In this document: positions 36,958 to 44,729 of the stretch, piece by piece
How the letters are laid out: each line of letters opens with the position of its first letter
Numbering within the stretch: position 1 is the first letter of the stretch
Source of the DNA: Agathobaculum sp. NTUH-O15-33
GTDB lineage: Bacteria; Bacillota; Clostridia; Oscillospirales; Butyricicoccaceae
DNA: 64,000 nt
Assembly (NCBI RefSeq): GCF_033193315.1
Contig: NZ_CP136187.1
Coordinates: forward strand, 3,107,501 to 3,171,500
Direction of reading: 5' to 3'
The notes under the pieces: generated by a model
Databases searched by the model: none
What the model saw: the letters and a program-made list of their open reading frames with translations, nothing else
What the model was told of the DNA's origin: nothing
Made by a program: the position numbers and the translations under genes

Positions 36958-37950
36958 AACAAGCTCTGTTCCGCCGGTCACGCCGCCCATGGCGATCTGC
37001 CGCCAGTCGTTAAAGCCCACGCCGAAGCGCGCCCTGCCGTTCCAAACCGCGTTGTCGTTGTTGTGATCGACCCAAGGGGTGACTTCCAGCGGCGTGCGCT
37101 CGTACCACACGTTGCCGGAAACGTCGCGGTTGTATGCGGAATCCATCAGCATCCACGCCTTTTCGCCGATCAAACCGTTGAAATAGGGGTTGATAATCAC
37201 ATTCCAGCGACCGTACTGGTAGTTAAAGCCGTTGTTCGAGGTATCCGGATCCTTGTCCGCGCCGATGGCCTCAAACACCGCCTTTTTCATTGCGGCGCTA
37301 TTGGCGATGACGATGGTATCCGGCGCCATGGCGAGCGGGTTGCCGTTGTCATCCGTCAGGTTTTGCATAGCGGTCTCGGCCAGACCGAGCGCGTCCGCCG
37401 AAAACTCGTTGGCAAACAGGTTGGACTGGTTAAACTTGGCGTTTACCTTGCTCTTATGTTCTTTGCAGAAGAGCGGCATGCCGTCCTGTGCGGTCGTGTC
37501 GAACGGCATGCCGCGAAATGTAATGGAAGCGCCCGTGCCGCCCGCCAGCATAGCCGCGCCGAACATTTCGCAGGTGCGATGGTAGCCCGTGATAAACGCC
37601 GCGGGCTTTTTGCGAAGGTCCATCAGCTTTGCGTCCTCAATCATTTCGCGCGTGATGGTGAATTTATCCTTCCACGTCACGTGCTCGATGAACTTGGAAA
37701 AGCCCTCTTGCAGCTCGTCGTCCGGATACGCGCCTCCTTCGCCGGTGGGCTGGAAGCCCTCCATCGCGGTCATGGATACTGTCTTTTCGCCAAAGCTTTT
37801 GCTGCGCTCCTTGGCGAACAGCTTTTTGACCAGACTGGATTCCTCAAACGCCTCCGCCCGTTTCTCGAGCAGCATGCGGATTGGCTCCGCCGATTTGCCG
37901 AATACGCTGTCGTTCAGGCCGGACAGCTTGGAAAATACGATTCCTGCCAT
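36955..37950 (-). CDS. Major capsid protein
   Basis: 331 residues. HK97-like features: SVFGKSAEPIRMLLEKRAEAFEESSLVKKLF, then ITREMIEDAKLMDLRKKPAAFITGYHRTCEMFGAAML, TIVIANSAAMKKAVFEAIG, and a C-terminal WNGRARFGVGFNDWRQIAMGG. Next to scaffold and decoration genes. ATG 37950 after AGGAGGAATAA. The stop lies within a hairpin repeat. Confidence 0.9.
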   Translation of the reverse strand: MAGIVFSKLSGLNDSVFGKSAEPIRMLLEKRAEAFEESSLVKKLFAKERSKSFGEKTVSMTAMEGFQPTGEGGAYPDDELQEGFSKFIEHVTWKDKFTITREMIEDAKLMDLRKKPAAFITGYHRTCEMFGAAMLAGGTGASITFRGMPFDTTAQDGMPLFCKEHKSKVNAKFNQSNLFANEFSADALGLAETAMQNLTDDNGNPLAMAPDTIVIANSAAMKKAVFEAIGADKDPDTSNNGFNYQYGRWNVIINPYFNGLIGEKAWMLMDSAYNRDVSGNVWYERTPLEVTPWVDHNNDNAVWNGRARFGVGFNDWRQIAMGGVTGGTELV

Positions 37951-37972
37951 ATTTTTATTCCTCCTTTATTCC

Positions 37973-38344
37973 TTAAAACCGCACCTTTACCGTGCTGCCC
38001 ACGGAGGTGCCGTCAATTTGTACGATCTCGGCCACGCCTGCCGCGGTGGCGGCGGTCACGCCGAGGCCGTCCGCCGAAAGCGTTACCTTATCGCCCACCT
38101 TAAGCGCTGTGCCGACCGCCGTCAGCGGCGCCTGAAACACCATATCGTGGTGCACGCGGATACACGGAACCGTGCCGCCCGCCGCCGGGCCCTGCGCGAT
38201 GTACAGGGGCGCGCCCGTGGCCGTAGCGGCTGCGCCGTCCGTCACCGTCAGCGCCTGCCCCGGCGCATACGCAGCGCCCACCGCCGCCGGTACCCGCTCG
38301 ACCGGCGCCGTGGTAAAGGTATCGCGTTTATAAAGTTTCAACAT
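37973..38344 (-). CDS. Capsid decoration/stabilisation-like protein
   Basis: 123 residues, Ala/Gly/Thr/Val-rich, beta-type (LTVTDGAAATATGAPLYIAQGPA, LKVGDKVTLSADGLGVTAA). Typical in size and composition of small head-decoration proteins encoded beside the capsid. Inferred from position and composition. Confidence 0.65.
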   Translation of the reverse strand: MLKLYKRDTFTTAPVERVPAAVGAAYAPGQALTVTDGAAATATGAPLYIAQGPAAGGTVPCIRVHHDMVFQAPLTAVGTALKVGDKVTLSADGLGVTAATAAGVAEIVQIDGTSVGSTVKVRF

Positions 38345-38345
38345 G

Positions 38346-39086
38346 TTATCCTTCCTCTCTCTGTTTGGCGTAAAACGCCATGATCTCGCGGTCGCTCGCC
38401 TCCGGATTCAGCGCGCGGAACAGCTCTAGCTCGGCGGCGGGGATGGTCACATCGCGTCCGCTGCCGCCGCGCGTCGGGCCCATGTGGCTTTTGCCCGCAA
38501 GGCTGTTGATCGCCGCCTGCCGCGCGGCGGCGGCCTTTTGCCCGGTCAGCCGGTCAAAATTCGCCAGCCGGTACGCTTCGGCCAGCCCATAACCCTTCTG
38601 TACGTAGCCGTGAAACGCCTCGGCGTTCGGCTGCTCCATCAGGTCGCGCACCGAACGGATGGACGGATCAAGCGATCCGATTTCGGAAACCGCGCGCTGC
38701 AGCGCCTGCTCGCCCTCCTGCCGGCTCAGGCGCTCGGTCAGCTCGCGCGCCTGCCGCACCGCCGGATCATTCGCGATCAGCTCGCTTAAAACGTCCGGCT
38801 CCAGCCCGGCCTGCCGCAGCTGATCCGCCCGCAGGGCCTGCCGGTACTCGTCCAGATCACGCCGGCTCTGAATCGGCATGCCGGTATAGGGGTTTATCTG
38901 TCCCGCGTAGGTATCGCGCACGGCGCGGTCGGCCTCCTCGGCCAGCCTAGCCTGTAAATCCGCCTCCGCGCGGCGGTGTTCCTCCTCCGGTTCGGGTGCT
39001 TCGGCCTCGGGCGCGCCGGAAAATTCCTCCGGTTCGTCCGTCTCCTCAAACGCTTCTTCCAGCGCCCTTGTCTCTTCCTCTTCCAT
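38346..39086 (-). CDS. Capsid scaffolding protein
   Basis: 246 residues. Very acidic N-terminus (MEEEETRALEEAFEETDEPEEFSG), long helical middle (RAEADLQARLAEEADRAVRDTY, LTERLSRQEGEQALQRAV) and short basic end: the usual build of a scaffold. ATG 39086 is preferred because AAGGAAGGAG precedes it; two upstream in-frame starts (39107, 39116) lack good sites. Confidence 0.78.
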   Translation of the reverse strand: MEEEETRALEEAFEETDEPEEFSGAPEAEAPEPEEEHRRAEADLQARLAEEADRAVRDTYAGQINPYTGMPIQSRRDLDEYRQALRADQLRQAGLEPDVLSELIANDPAVRQARELTERLSRQEGEQALQRAVSEIGSLDPSIRSVRDLMEQPNAEAFHGYVQKGYGLAEAYRLANFDRLTGQKAAAARQAAINSLAGKSHMGPTRGGSGRDVTIPAAELELFRALNPEASDREIMAFYAKQREEG

Positions 39087-39117
39087 TGCTTCTCCTTCCT
39101 TCTTCATGATCCGCATC

Positions 39118-39249
39118 TTACTTGCCCGTTCTCAGGTCGCCGCCCTTTTTGACCGACGGCTTTTTGCCCGCGCCCTGTGCGAGCGGCGCTTTCACTTCTT
39201 GCGCGCCCTTGTTCGCAATCTTGCCGATATAGCTGCCCTTCTTCTCCAT
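39118..39249 (-). CDS. Small basic phage protein
   Basis: 43 residues, 13 or so Lys/Arg (MEKKGSYIGKIANKGAQEVKA...GKKPSVKKGGDLRTGK). AAAGGGGGTGAG precedes ATG 39249. It lies just upstream of the scaffold gene. Possibly binds nucleic acid; unknown. Confidence 0.55.
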   Translation of the reverse strand: MEKKGSYIGKIANKGAQEVKAPLAQGAGKKPSVKKGGDLRTGK

Positions 39250-39266
39250 GCTCTCACCCCCTTTCA

Positions 39267-39370
39267 ATCAGGTAGGAGTTAGGAGGTAGGAAGTAGAAGT
39301 TTTACGGCCAAAGGCCGCATTGGAATAACACGCTTTGCGCGTCTCCTTCACTCCTACCTCCTCACTCCTC
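39267..39370. repeat. TAGGAG-type hairpin repeat, copy 2
   Basis: AGGTAGGAGTTAGGAGGTAGGAAG and ACTCCTACCTCCTCACTCCTC form the arms; GCGGCC-like dyad ACGGCCAAAGGCCGC is inside. Same design as the copy at 36850. Confidence 0.65.
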
Positions 39371-39410
39371 CAGACTTGTTTCTTTAAGTAATTCGTGGTA
39401 TACTTGATAT

Positions 39411-39515
39411 TAGGGTAGGACTTATTTCGTAGGTACGTTGTGGATATTCTCCGCAACTGCCTGGTATGTTGCGGATATTCTCCGGGGCTGCCGTAGATTT
39501 GTCCTACTCTTTTTA
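39411..39515 (+). ncRNA. Small structured RNA candidate, family 1 unit A
   Basis: Promoter TTGTTT (39377-39382), 16 bp, TATACT (39399-39404). The predicted RNA is closed by GTAGGAC (39415-39421) with GTCCTAC (39501-39507), then TCTTTTTATTTATT. Inside are two hairpins: GTTGTGGA-TATTC-TCCGCAAC (39437-39457) and CGGA-TATTC-TCCG (39472-39484). No open reading frame with a ribosome site. Confidence 0.7.
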
Positions 39516-39585
39516 TTTATTCAAATTCACCAAGTTTCCATAGAGCTGGCTTGCTTTTTTTAACGGCTCGTGGTATACCCTATAT

Positions 39586-39691
39586 TAGGGTAGGCTCATC
39601 TCATAGGTATTCTGTGGATATTCTCCGCAGTTGCCGTGGTATGTTGCGGATATTCTTCGCGATTGCCGTAGATCTGTCCTACTCTTTTTTA
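39586..39691 (+). ncRNA. Small structured RNA candidate, family 1 unit B
   Basis: Promoter TTGCTT (39551-39556), 17 bp, TATACC (39574-39579). Closing stem GTAGG (39590-39594) with CCTAC (39678-39682), then TCTTTTTT. Hairpin 1 reads CTGTGGA-TATTC-TCCGCAG (39612-39630); relative to unit A a T-A pair has become C-G, a compensatory change. Hairpin 2 is GCGGA-TATTC-TTCGC. Confidence 0.7.
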
Positions 39692-39764
39692 TCGTCTTTC
39701 CTAAAACTACCATTCCCGTATCATTAGCTTGACGATATCCATGATCCTGCGTTATACTCTATCT

Positions 39765-39855
39765 AAGCAAAGCTGTCGGCGGACGGGTTGATTTGGTCGG
39801 TGTCATACGTGGTATGCTGCACCGGCGCCCGGTTACCGGTGGCTTTGCTTTTTTG
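39765..39855 (+). ncRNA. Small structured RNA candidate, family 2
   Basis: Promoter TTGACG (39729-39734), 18 bp, TATACT (39753-39758). Ends are joined by AGCAAAGC (39766-39773) with GCTTTGCT (39842-39849), followed by five or more T. Inside: hairpin CATAC-GTG-GTATG and a second stem CACCGG / CCGGTG. Sequence unrelated to family 1. Confidence 0.68.
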
Positions 39856-39937
39856 TGATCATATTCACATCCCCCATTTCAATGACTTTAGTACAAAATT
39901 AGTTGCTATTTTTAGCGCTAGCGTATATACTATAAGC

Positions 39938-40014
39938 AACAAGAGTATCGTCAGCGATCGCTTCAGGCAATTGGAGCCTGATTGAAAGAAGCTGGCTGAT
40001 GCTCTTGTTTTTTC
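39938..40014 (+). ncRNA. Small structured RNA candidate, family 3
   Basis: Promoter TTGCTA (39903-39908), 17 bp, TATACT (39926-39931). Closing stem ACAAGAG (39939-39945) with CTCTTGT (40002-40008), extended by several more pairs, then TTTTTT. Inside is the hairpin TCAGGC-AATTGGA-GCCTGA. The terminal TTGTTT (40005-40010) doubles as the -35 box of the next unit. Confidence 0.68.
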
Positions 40015-40039
40015 AAACGGCTCGTGGTATACTTCGTAT

Positions 40040-40149
40040 TAGGGTAGGACTTATTTCGTAGGTATGTTGTGGATATTCTCCGCAACTGTCTGGTATGTTG
40101 CGGATATTCTCCGCGATTGCCGTAGATTTGTCCTACTCTATTTTTATTT
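40040..40149 (+). ncRNA. Small structured RNA candidate, family 1 unit C
   Basis: Promoter TTGTTT (40005-40010), 17 bp, TATACT (40028-40033). Closing stem GTAGGAC (40044-40050) with GTCCTAC (40130-40136), then TCTATTTTTATTT. Contains hairpins GTTGTGGA-TATTC-TCCGCAAC and TTGCGGA-TATTC-TCCGCGA. About 90% identical to unit A. Confidence 0.7.
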
Positions 40150-40212
40150 ATCCAAAGCCAGTTCCCATCGATCTGGGTTGCTTTTTCAAACGGTTCATAG
40201 TATACTTGATAT

Positions 40213-40292
40213 TAGGGTAGGGCTCATCTCTTAGGTATGTTTCGGATATTCTCCGCAGCTGCCGTAGATCTGTCCTACTCTATTTTTATTTT
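40213..40292 (+). ncRNA. Small structured RNA candidate, family 1 unit D (one hairpin lost)
   Basis: Promoter TTGCTT (40178-40183), 17 bp, TATACT (40201-40206). Closing stem GTAGG (40217-40221) with CCTAC (40274-40278) and a T-rich tail. Only one inner hairpin remains, CGGA-TATTC-TCCG (40243-40255), as if the two were fused by deletion. Its 3' end overlaps the end of the opposite-strand polyvalent gene. Confidence 0.62.
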
Positions 40293-42624
40293 ATCTAATG
40301 CGTGGTAATAGTATCGATCTCCCTGCGGAACATTTTTGATGCTCAGTCTAACCGAATAGTGTCTGCCATCGACTGAAAAAGCACTGGTATAATAGGAGAA
40401 TGGATTTACCCGGCCTTTTACATTTTCGCTTTTTCCTGTAGGCTTCATATTCTCAATGATTTTATTGAGCAGCAACGCGCTTTCCGCATTGTCCTTGTTT
40501 TTAACGCCTGCGCCTCGAATCTTTTTTGCAAAATCATTGATGCCTGTTTGTGTAATGATAATTTGTTCATTGGTAGCCTTTACAGCAACAGGTTTTGCTT
40601 CCGTAACGGTAATCGTGTCCAGTGCGTACTTGGTATTCAGATTCAGTTCAGCAAAAGCCTTGATAAAGTCCCGGAAATCTTGCGGATCGACGCGCTCCAT
40701 GACCGGTATACCCATCAACACGCGTCCTTCATCGTTCACTGTATATTCTATTTCCGCCTGTAACGGAACTTCATAAAGTCGCTGCTGATCCTCCGATTGC
40801 AAATACATTTTGCCGTCCTCCATGTAGGTTCTTTCCTTCCATGAGGTTTTCACCGCAGCGGGATCAACGTCATACGCCGGCTCCTCCAGACTTGCTTTGA
40901 TCTTATCTTTCACCGTTGCGGCTTTTTCAATAAAGCCCGGCAGGAGTTCGTTTACCCTGTGCGCACCGTGATGCAGCGCCGTGCCGATCGCCGCGCCGCC
41001 AGCGGCGGACAGCATCCCGCCGAACGCAGATAATGCAACATCCTGCCACGACAGCTTCGCTTCCGGGTCGTTCGCCATCACATCCGCCGCATGGTTCAGA
41101 ACGGTAGAGGCCGCCTCCTCGGTTGCCTCCACGCCCATCTGCGTCAGAATATTCTTGATATAGCCCTTGCCGCCGGTCTTGACGATGTTCCACATCGTTT
41201 CGACCGGCATTTTTTCTGTCAGCACCTCGGTACCGCCCGCCAGCATCCCCCGCAGGGCCGCCTCTCCCGGTGCAAAGCCACGCCCGTTCAGCTCGTTTGT
41301 CTTTTGCGCCGCGGCCTTTGTGCCCATTGCGGCGAGCGGCAAAGCCGGATTGACCGCCGCCAGCGGCAGCGTTAACGTATTGTCGGCCAGTCCGATCGCC
41401 GTGCCGCCGAGAAAACGCTCCGCCCCGGATAGCCCCATCAAAGCGTTTTCCCGCTGCTGGGCCGCAAGGTTCATTTTCCGCGCGCCCCACGCATCTGGTG
41501 AAACCGGCGTTGTAACGGCCATTTCGCGGCGCTGTGCCTCGGCCTCCTGCAGGCGTTTGCGTTTTGTGTCGTATTCATGCACTGTTAACGGTATGCCGGT
41601 GGGAAGCGTGCCGGTTTGCTGATAGCGCTTCCACTGCTCGCCCGTCATACCGCCGTTTACATAGTAGTCCTCCGGCGAGTTTGCCGCCGCCGCACGAAGA
41701 TAGTCGTTGAGCGCGGCAATCTCGTTCTCCAACGTGCCATATGCGGGGTTTTTTCGGCTTTGCGCTGTGTTATCCGCCTGCTGCTGCGCCGTTTCGACTA
41801 ACACCGGCAGCGCGGCGACCGTCTCGTTATAAATGCTCCGCGCCGCGTTTCCAAATCGTCCGGACATGTCCGCCAACTGAGTGTCCAGCGGATTAACCCG
41901 CTGCCCAAGCGCTTGCTGATTTTTCACATAAGTACGAAACACCCCGGACGCTCTTTGCTGCTCTGCCCGCTCGTTTTGCGTCCACACCTCGTAGGGACGG
42001 CTGTACAGGTCGATCAGAACGGCACGCGCCGCGTCAGCCTCTGCATCCGTCACTCGTCCAAACGCTACCTCCCGAACGTTTCGGGGCGTATGCGCTTCAT
42101 TATACCGCGACAATGCATTTGCCGCGTTTTGCTGCCGCTCATATTCATCCAATGTCAGCCCCTGTACACCGGCGAACAGCATATGCATTTGCTGCGCCGG
42201 TTTTGGGGCTGTCATGAACTCCGAACCAGTTGCATGAAAGCGCTTGTCCAACGGCAATGGGCCTTGCGGCAAAAACGGTAAGCTCACCTGTGCGGTACGC
42301 GGTGTCTGCACCCGCGCGGGACGCGTCAAAGCCAGCCCCTGCCCCGCCGCATACGTCGCGGCCGGCGCGGCGGTAGGCCCGCCCGACGCATAACGAGATA
42401 CTGGCGCGTTTACCGTTCTCCCCCTCCCCGCCATAGGGGCGGGCTTTCCTTTTTGCGCGGGCTGCGCCTTTGGCAGCACAAGCGTCTTTACCATGGTCGC
42501 CGCAGGCGATACCCCGTTTTTTATATCCGCGCTGATCTGCGCCTGCACTGCCGCCAGCGCCCTTTTTTTTCTGTTCATCGTCCCGCAGCGCCGCCGTGGA
42601 AACGTAGCCGTTTTTGTTTGCCAA
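40275..42624 (-). pseudogene. Large polyvalent-type phage protein, frameshifted near the N-terminus
   Basis: ATG 42624 (MANKNGYVSTAALRDDEQ...) follows AAAGGGGTG, but the frame is lost at an A8 run (T8, 42563-42570). With one A fewer it reads DEQKKRALAAVQAQISADIKNGV and joins a 767-codon frame that ends at 40275. The body has long helical parts, a hydrophobic glycine-zipper stretch (LSAFGGMLSAAGGAAIGTALHHGA) and a C-terminal domain (SYYTSAFSVDGRHYSVRLSIKNVPQGDRYYYHAL) like the polyvalent-protein-associated domains of phages and conjugative elements. It sits between portal and scaffold, where podoviruses encode internal or minor head proteins. It may enter the host with DNA (inference). Confidence 0.72.
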
Positions 42625-42641
42625 TCTTACACCCCTTTCAT

Positions 42642-42721
42642 TTAATTACCAATTAGTAGTTAGTAATTAGTAATTTCGGTCTCAGGCCGATTACCTTATT
42701 TTAATTACTAATTCCTAATTA
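42642..42721. repeat. TAATTAG-type hairpin repeat, copy 3
   Basis: TTAATTACCAATTAGTAGTTAG ... TTAATTACTAATTCCTAATTA arms flank a short dyad CGGTCTCAGGCCG. Its right end supplies the stop codon of the small zinc-ribbon gene, as copy 1 does for the capsid gene. Confidence 0.7.
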
Positions 42722-42832
42722 TTTCTCCACCGTCTTCCCATAAAGCGGACACTGCGGGTTGCGGCAGACCTGCACCGTCTTGCCGTCCCGTGTTTCCGCT
42801 CTGGTGTCGATCTCACAATGGGGACAAAGCAT
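42719..42832 (-). CDS. Tiny zinc-ribbon phage protein
   Basis: 37 residues with CPHC and CRNPQC, a four-cysteine zinc ribbon (MLCPHCEIDTRAETR...). GGAGGAAAC precedes ATG 42832. It overlaps the end of the portal gene by 20 bp. Similar micro-ribbons occur next to portal genes in Firmicutes prophages; role unknown. Confidence 0.65.
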   Translation of the reverse strand: MLCPHCEIDTRAETRDGKTVQVCRNPQCPLYGKTVEK

Positions 42833-44729
42833 GTCCGTTTCCTCCTTCCATGCCGCCCAGCGGCGTGTTCTGCTGGGGCGGGGCGGCCTGCGCCTTGCGC
42901 TGCTCCAGCTGCGTCAGCGTTTCCTTTGCGCCCGGGTAGTGCAGCAGGTCCATCTTCTGCCAGAACAGGATCAGCGTGTCCAGCTCCTGTGGGTTACCGA
43001 AGCAGCCCTCCTTCAGGTTCATGCGCGTTTCCTGCCACATGCCTTCGCGGTTGCCCGCGAGCGGCGCGGTCTGATCGACTGAGAATAGAAATTCATCGTT
43101 CCAGTACGGCTCGCCCGCCTCGTCGACTTCGAGGAAATCCCACCGGTCAAACACCGTGTAATCCGCGCCGCCGTCCGCCGCACGGGTCACCACCGGCCGG
43201 GGCTCGTCCGCATAAGCGAGCATAAATTTGAACATTACGTGAAACAACTCGGCATAGGCCGCGTTTTTCATCGTCCGCTTGCTCTCCAGCCGCCCCGCGG
43301 CCTGCGCCGCCGCGAACTCCTTGGCCTTGCCGCTCGTCGCCGTCGTGTCGCGGCGGCCCTGAAAAGAATCGGTCACGCCTATCAGGTTGCGCGCCGCCTG
43401 ATAGGTGCTTTCCTGATAGGCCATATCCTTGGAGATATCGCCCTGCAAGGTCAGCACATCGACCAGCGCCTTTTCCGCCGGGTCCTTGATTTCCAGTACC
43501 TTAAACTCCTCGTCCGTGCGGCGGATGTGCTTGCCCTGCGGCAGCGTGACGACCGAGCCGCCCATCATCAGCTTTTCGCTGATCTTGGTGCCGATCTTGT
43601 TGATCTCGTTTTGCTGGTCGGCAATCTTGTCCACGTCGGAATCGCCCAGAAACTGCCCAAACACGCTTACATTGCGCCGCATCACGATCGGGTAAACGCC
43701 GGGCTTGTAGTACGGCACGACCGTGCGCACCGCTTCGCTCTCGCGAAGCGCGTTGCCCTGATCGTCCAGCGTCACCTGCTCCTGCATACGCAGGGCGGGC
43801 AGCACGCCCTCGCCGAGGGGCAAGTCCTGTTCCAGCGTCTGCCCCTCATCCACCGTCTCGTCATATTTGCGGCCGCCGCAATAGGCGCAGGTATCGCCCA
43901 TCGGCTGGCCGCATTTTACACACCGCTTGACGCGCCGCGCCTGATAATCCTCCATGTATTCGAGCAGCACGTCGTTCACCCAGCTCACCCGGCCGATACC
44001 GCCCGACGGCCCCCGGAAATAGGCGATATTCTGCGTTACCACATCGTCCACGGTCTCCGCGTCGAACGCGCGGCTCTCGGGCCGCTCCTCGCCCTCCCCC
44101 GCCACATCCGCGCCGTATTTCGCGCGGATATACGCCTTGGTTTGCGCCAGCTGCAAAAAGCAGTAGTCCATATCGCGAATCTCGCTCACGCCCGGCTGCG
44201 GAATGAACTGCTTGGGATGGATGAGCGTGACCGACAGCCCGCCCGCCGTTGTGTGCGTATGCGCACCGCTGTCCCACTCGACCAAGAACAGATCGCCGCC
44301 CTGAATGGGCGTGGTGCGCTCATCCTGATCGTTTAAAGTCTCAAACGGCAGGCGGTCTATTTCGCCGCGCAGCATGTTTTCGATCAGCGCGGCCCGCGCT
44401 TCGTCCCGCCTGTATCGCGGCGCGACCTTGGGGCTGGGGATATCGCTCGATACCTGCGCCTCGATGATCTCGGCCACGATATTGCGCGTCACGCCCGCTT
44501 TCTTCACCCGGCCCGCAAACGCGCTGTTCGCGCCACGGTCGATCTCGCGGCTGCCGCGGTACATCGCGTCGCGCCGGTCCATGCGCGCCAGCACGCTTTC
44601 ATACGCCGTCTTGGCTTTATCCAGCCGCGCCTGCCAAAGCGCCAGCAGCGCCCGATCCCCTAGGCTGCTCCGTCTTTCCTTATCCTTTTTCAAAAAACCG
44701 CCTCCGTTTCTTTCTTTTCTCCTGCTCAC
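42813..44729 (-). CDS. Phage portal protein
   Basis: 638 residues from GTG 44729, which overlaps the terminase stop by 4 bp (GTGA); ATG 44747 is an alternative. Features: ...NIVAEIIEAQVSSDIPSPKVAPRYR, IDRLPFETLNDQDERTTPIQGGDLFLVEWD, HPKQFIPQPGV, a four-cysteine insert (CVKCGQPMGDTCAYCGG), and KIADQQNEINKIGTKISEKLMMGG. The ring of portals forms the DNA gate of the head. Position directly after the large terminase supports the call. Confidence 0.87.
   Translation of the reverse strand: MSRRKERNGGGFLKKDKERRSSLGDRALLALWQARLDKAKTAYESVLARMDRRDAMYRGSREIDRGANSAFAGRVKKAGVTRNIVAEIIEAQVSSDIPSPKVAPRYRRDEARAALIENMLRGEIDRLPFETLNDQDERTTPIQGGDLFLVEWDSGAHTHTTAGGLSVTLIHPKQFIPQPGVSEIRDMDYCFLQLAQTKAYIRAKYGADVAGEGEERPESRAFDAETVDDVVTQNIAYFRGPSGGIGRVSWVNDVLLEYMEDYQARRVKRCVKCGQPMGDTCAYCGGRKYDETVDEGQTLEQDLPLGEGVLPALRMQEQVTLDDQGNALRESEAVRTVVPYYKPGVYPIVMRRNVSVFGQFLGDSDVDKIADQQNEINKIGTKISEKLMMGGSVVTLPQGKHIRRTDEEFKVLEIKDPAEKALVDVLTLQGDISKDMAYQESTYQAARNLIGVTDSFQGRRDTTATSGKAKEFAAAQAAGRLESKRTMKNAAYAELFHVMFKFMLAYADEPRPVVTRAADGGADYTVFDRWDFLEVDEAGEPYWNDEFLFSVDQTAPLAGNREGMWQETRMNLKEGCFGNPQELDTLILFWQKMDLLHYPGAKETLTQLEQRKAQAAPPQQNTPLGGMEGGNGHALSPL

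Noticed and set aside
39377..40292. CRISPR array
   Set aside because: Repeats are about 100 nt, unevenly spaced, each with a promoter and terminator, and no cas genes are present.
39377..40292. Type III toxin-antitoxin RNA repeats
   Set aside because: Such antitoxin RNAs are direct repeats of about 36 nt under one promoter followed by a toxin gene on the same strand; here each unit has its own promoter and no toxin follows.
39377..40292. phi29-type packaging RNA
   Set aside because: Tempting for a podovirus-like element, but that RNA is a single copy of about 170 nt with a different fold; several unlike RNAs in tandem do not fit. Not formally excluded.
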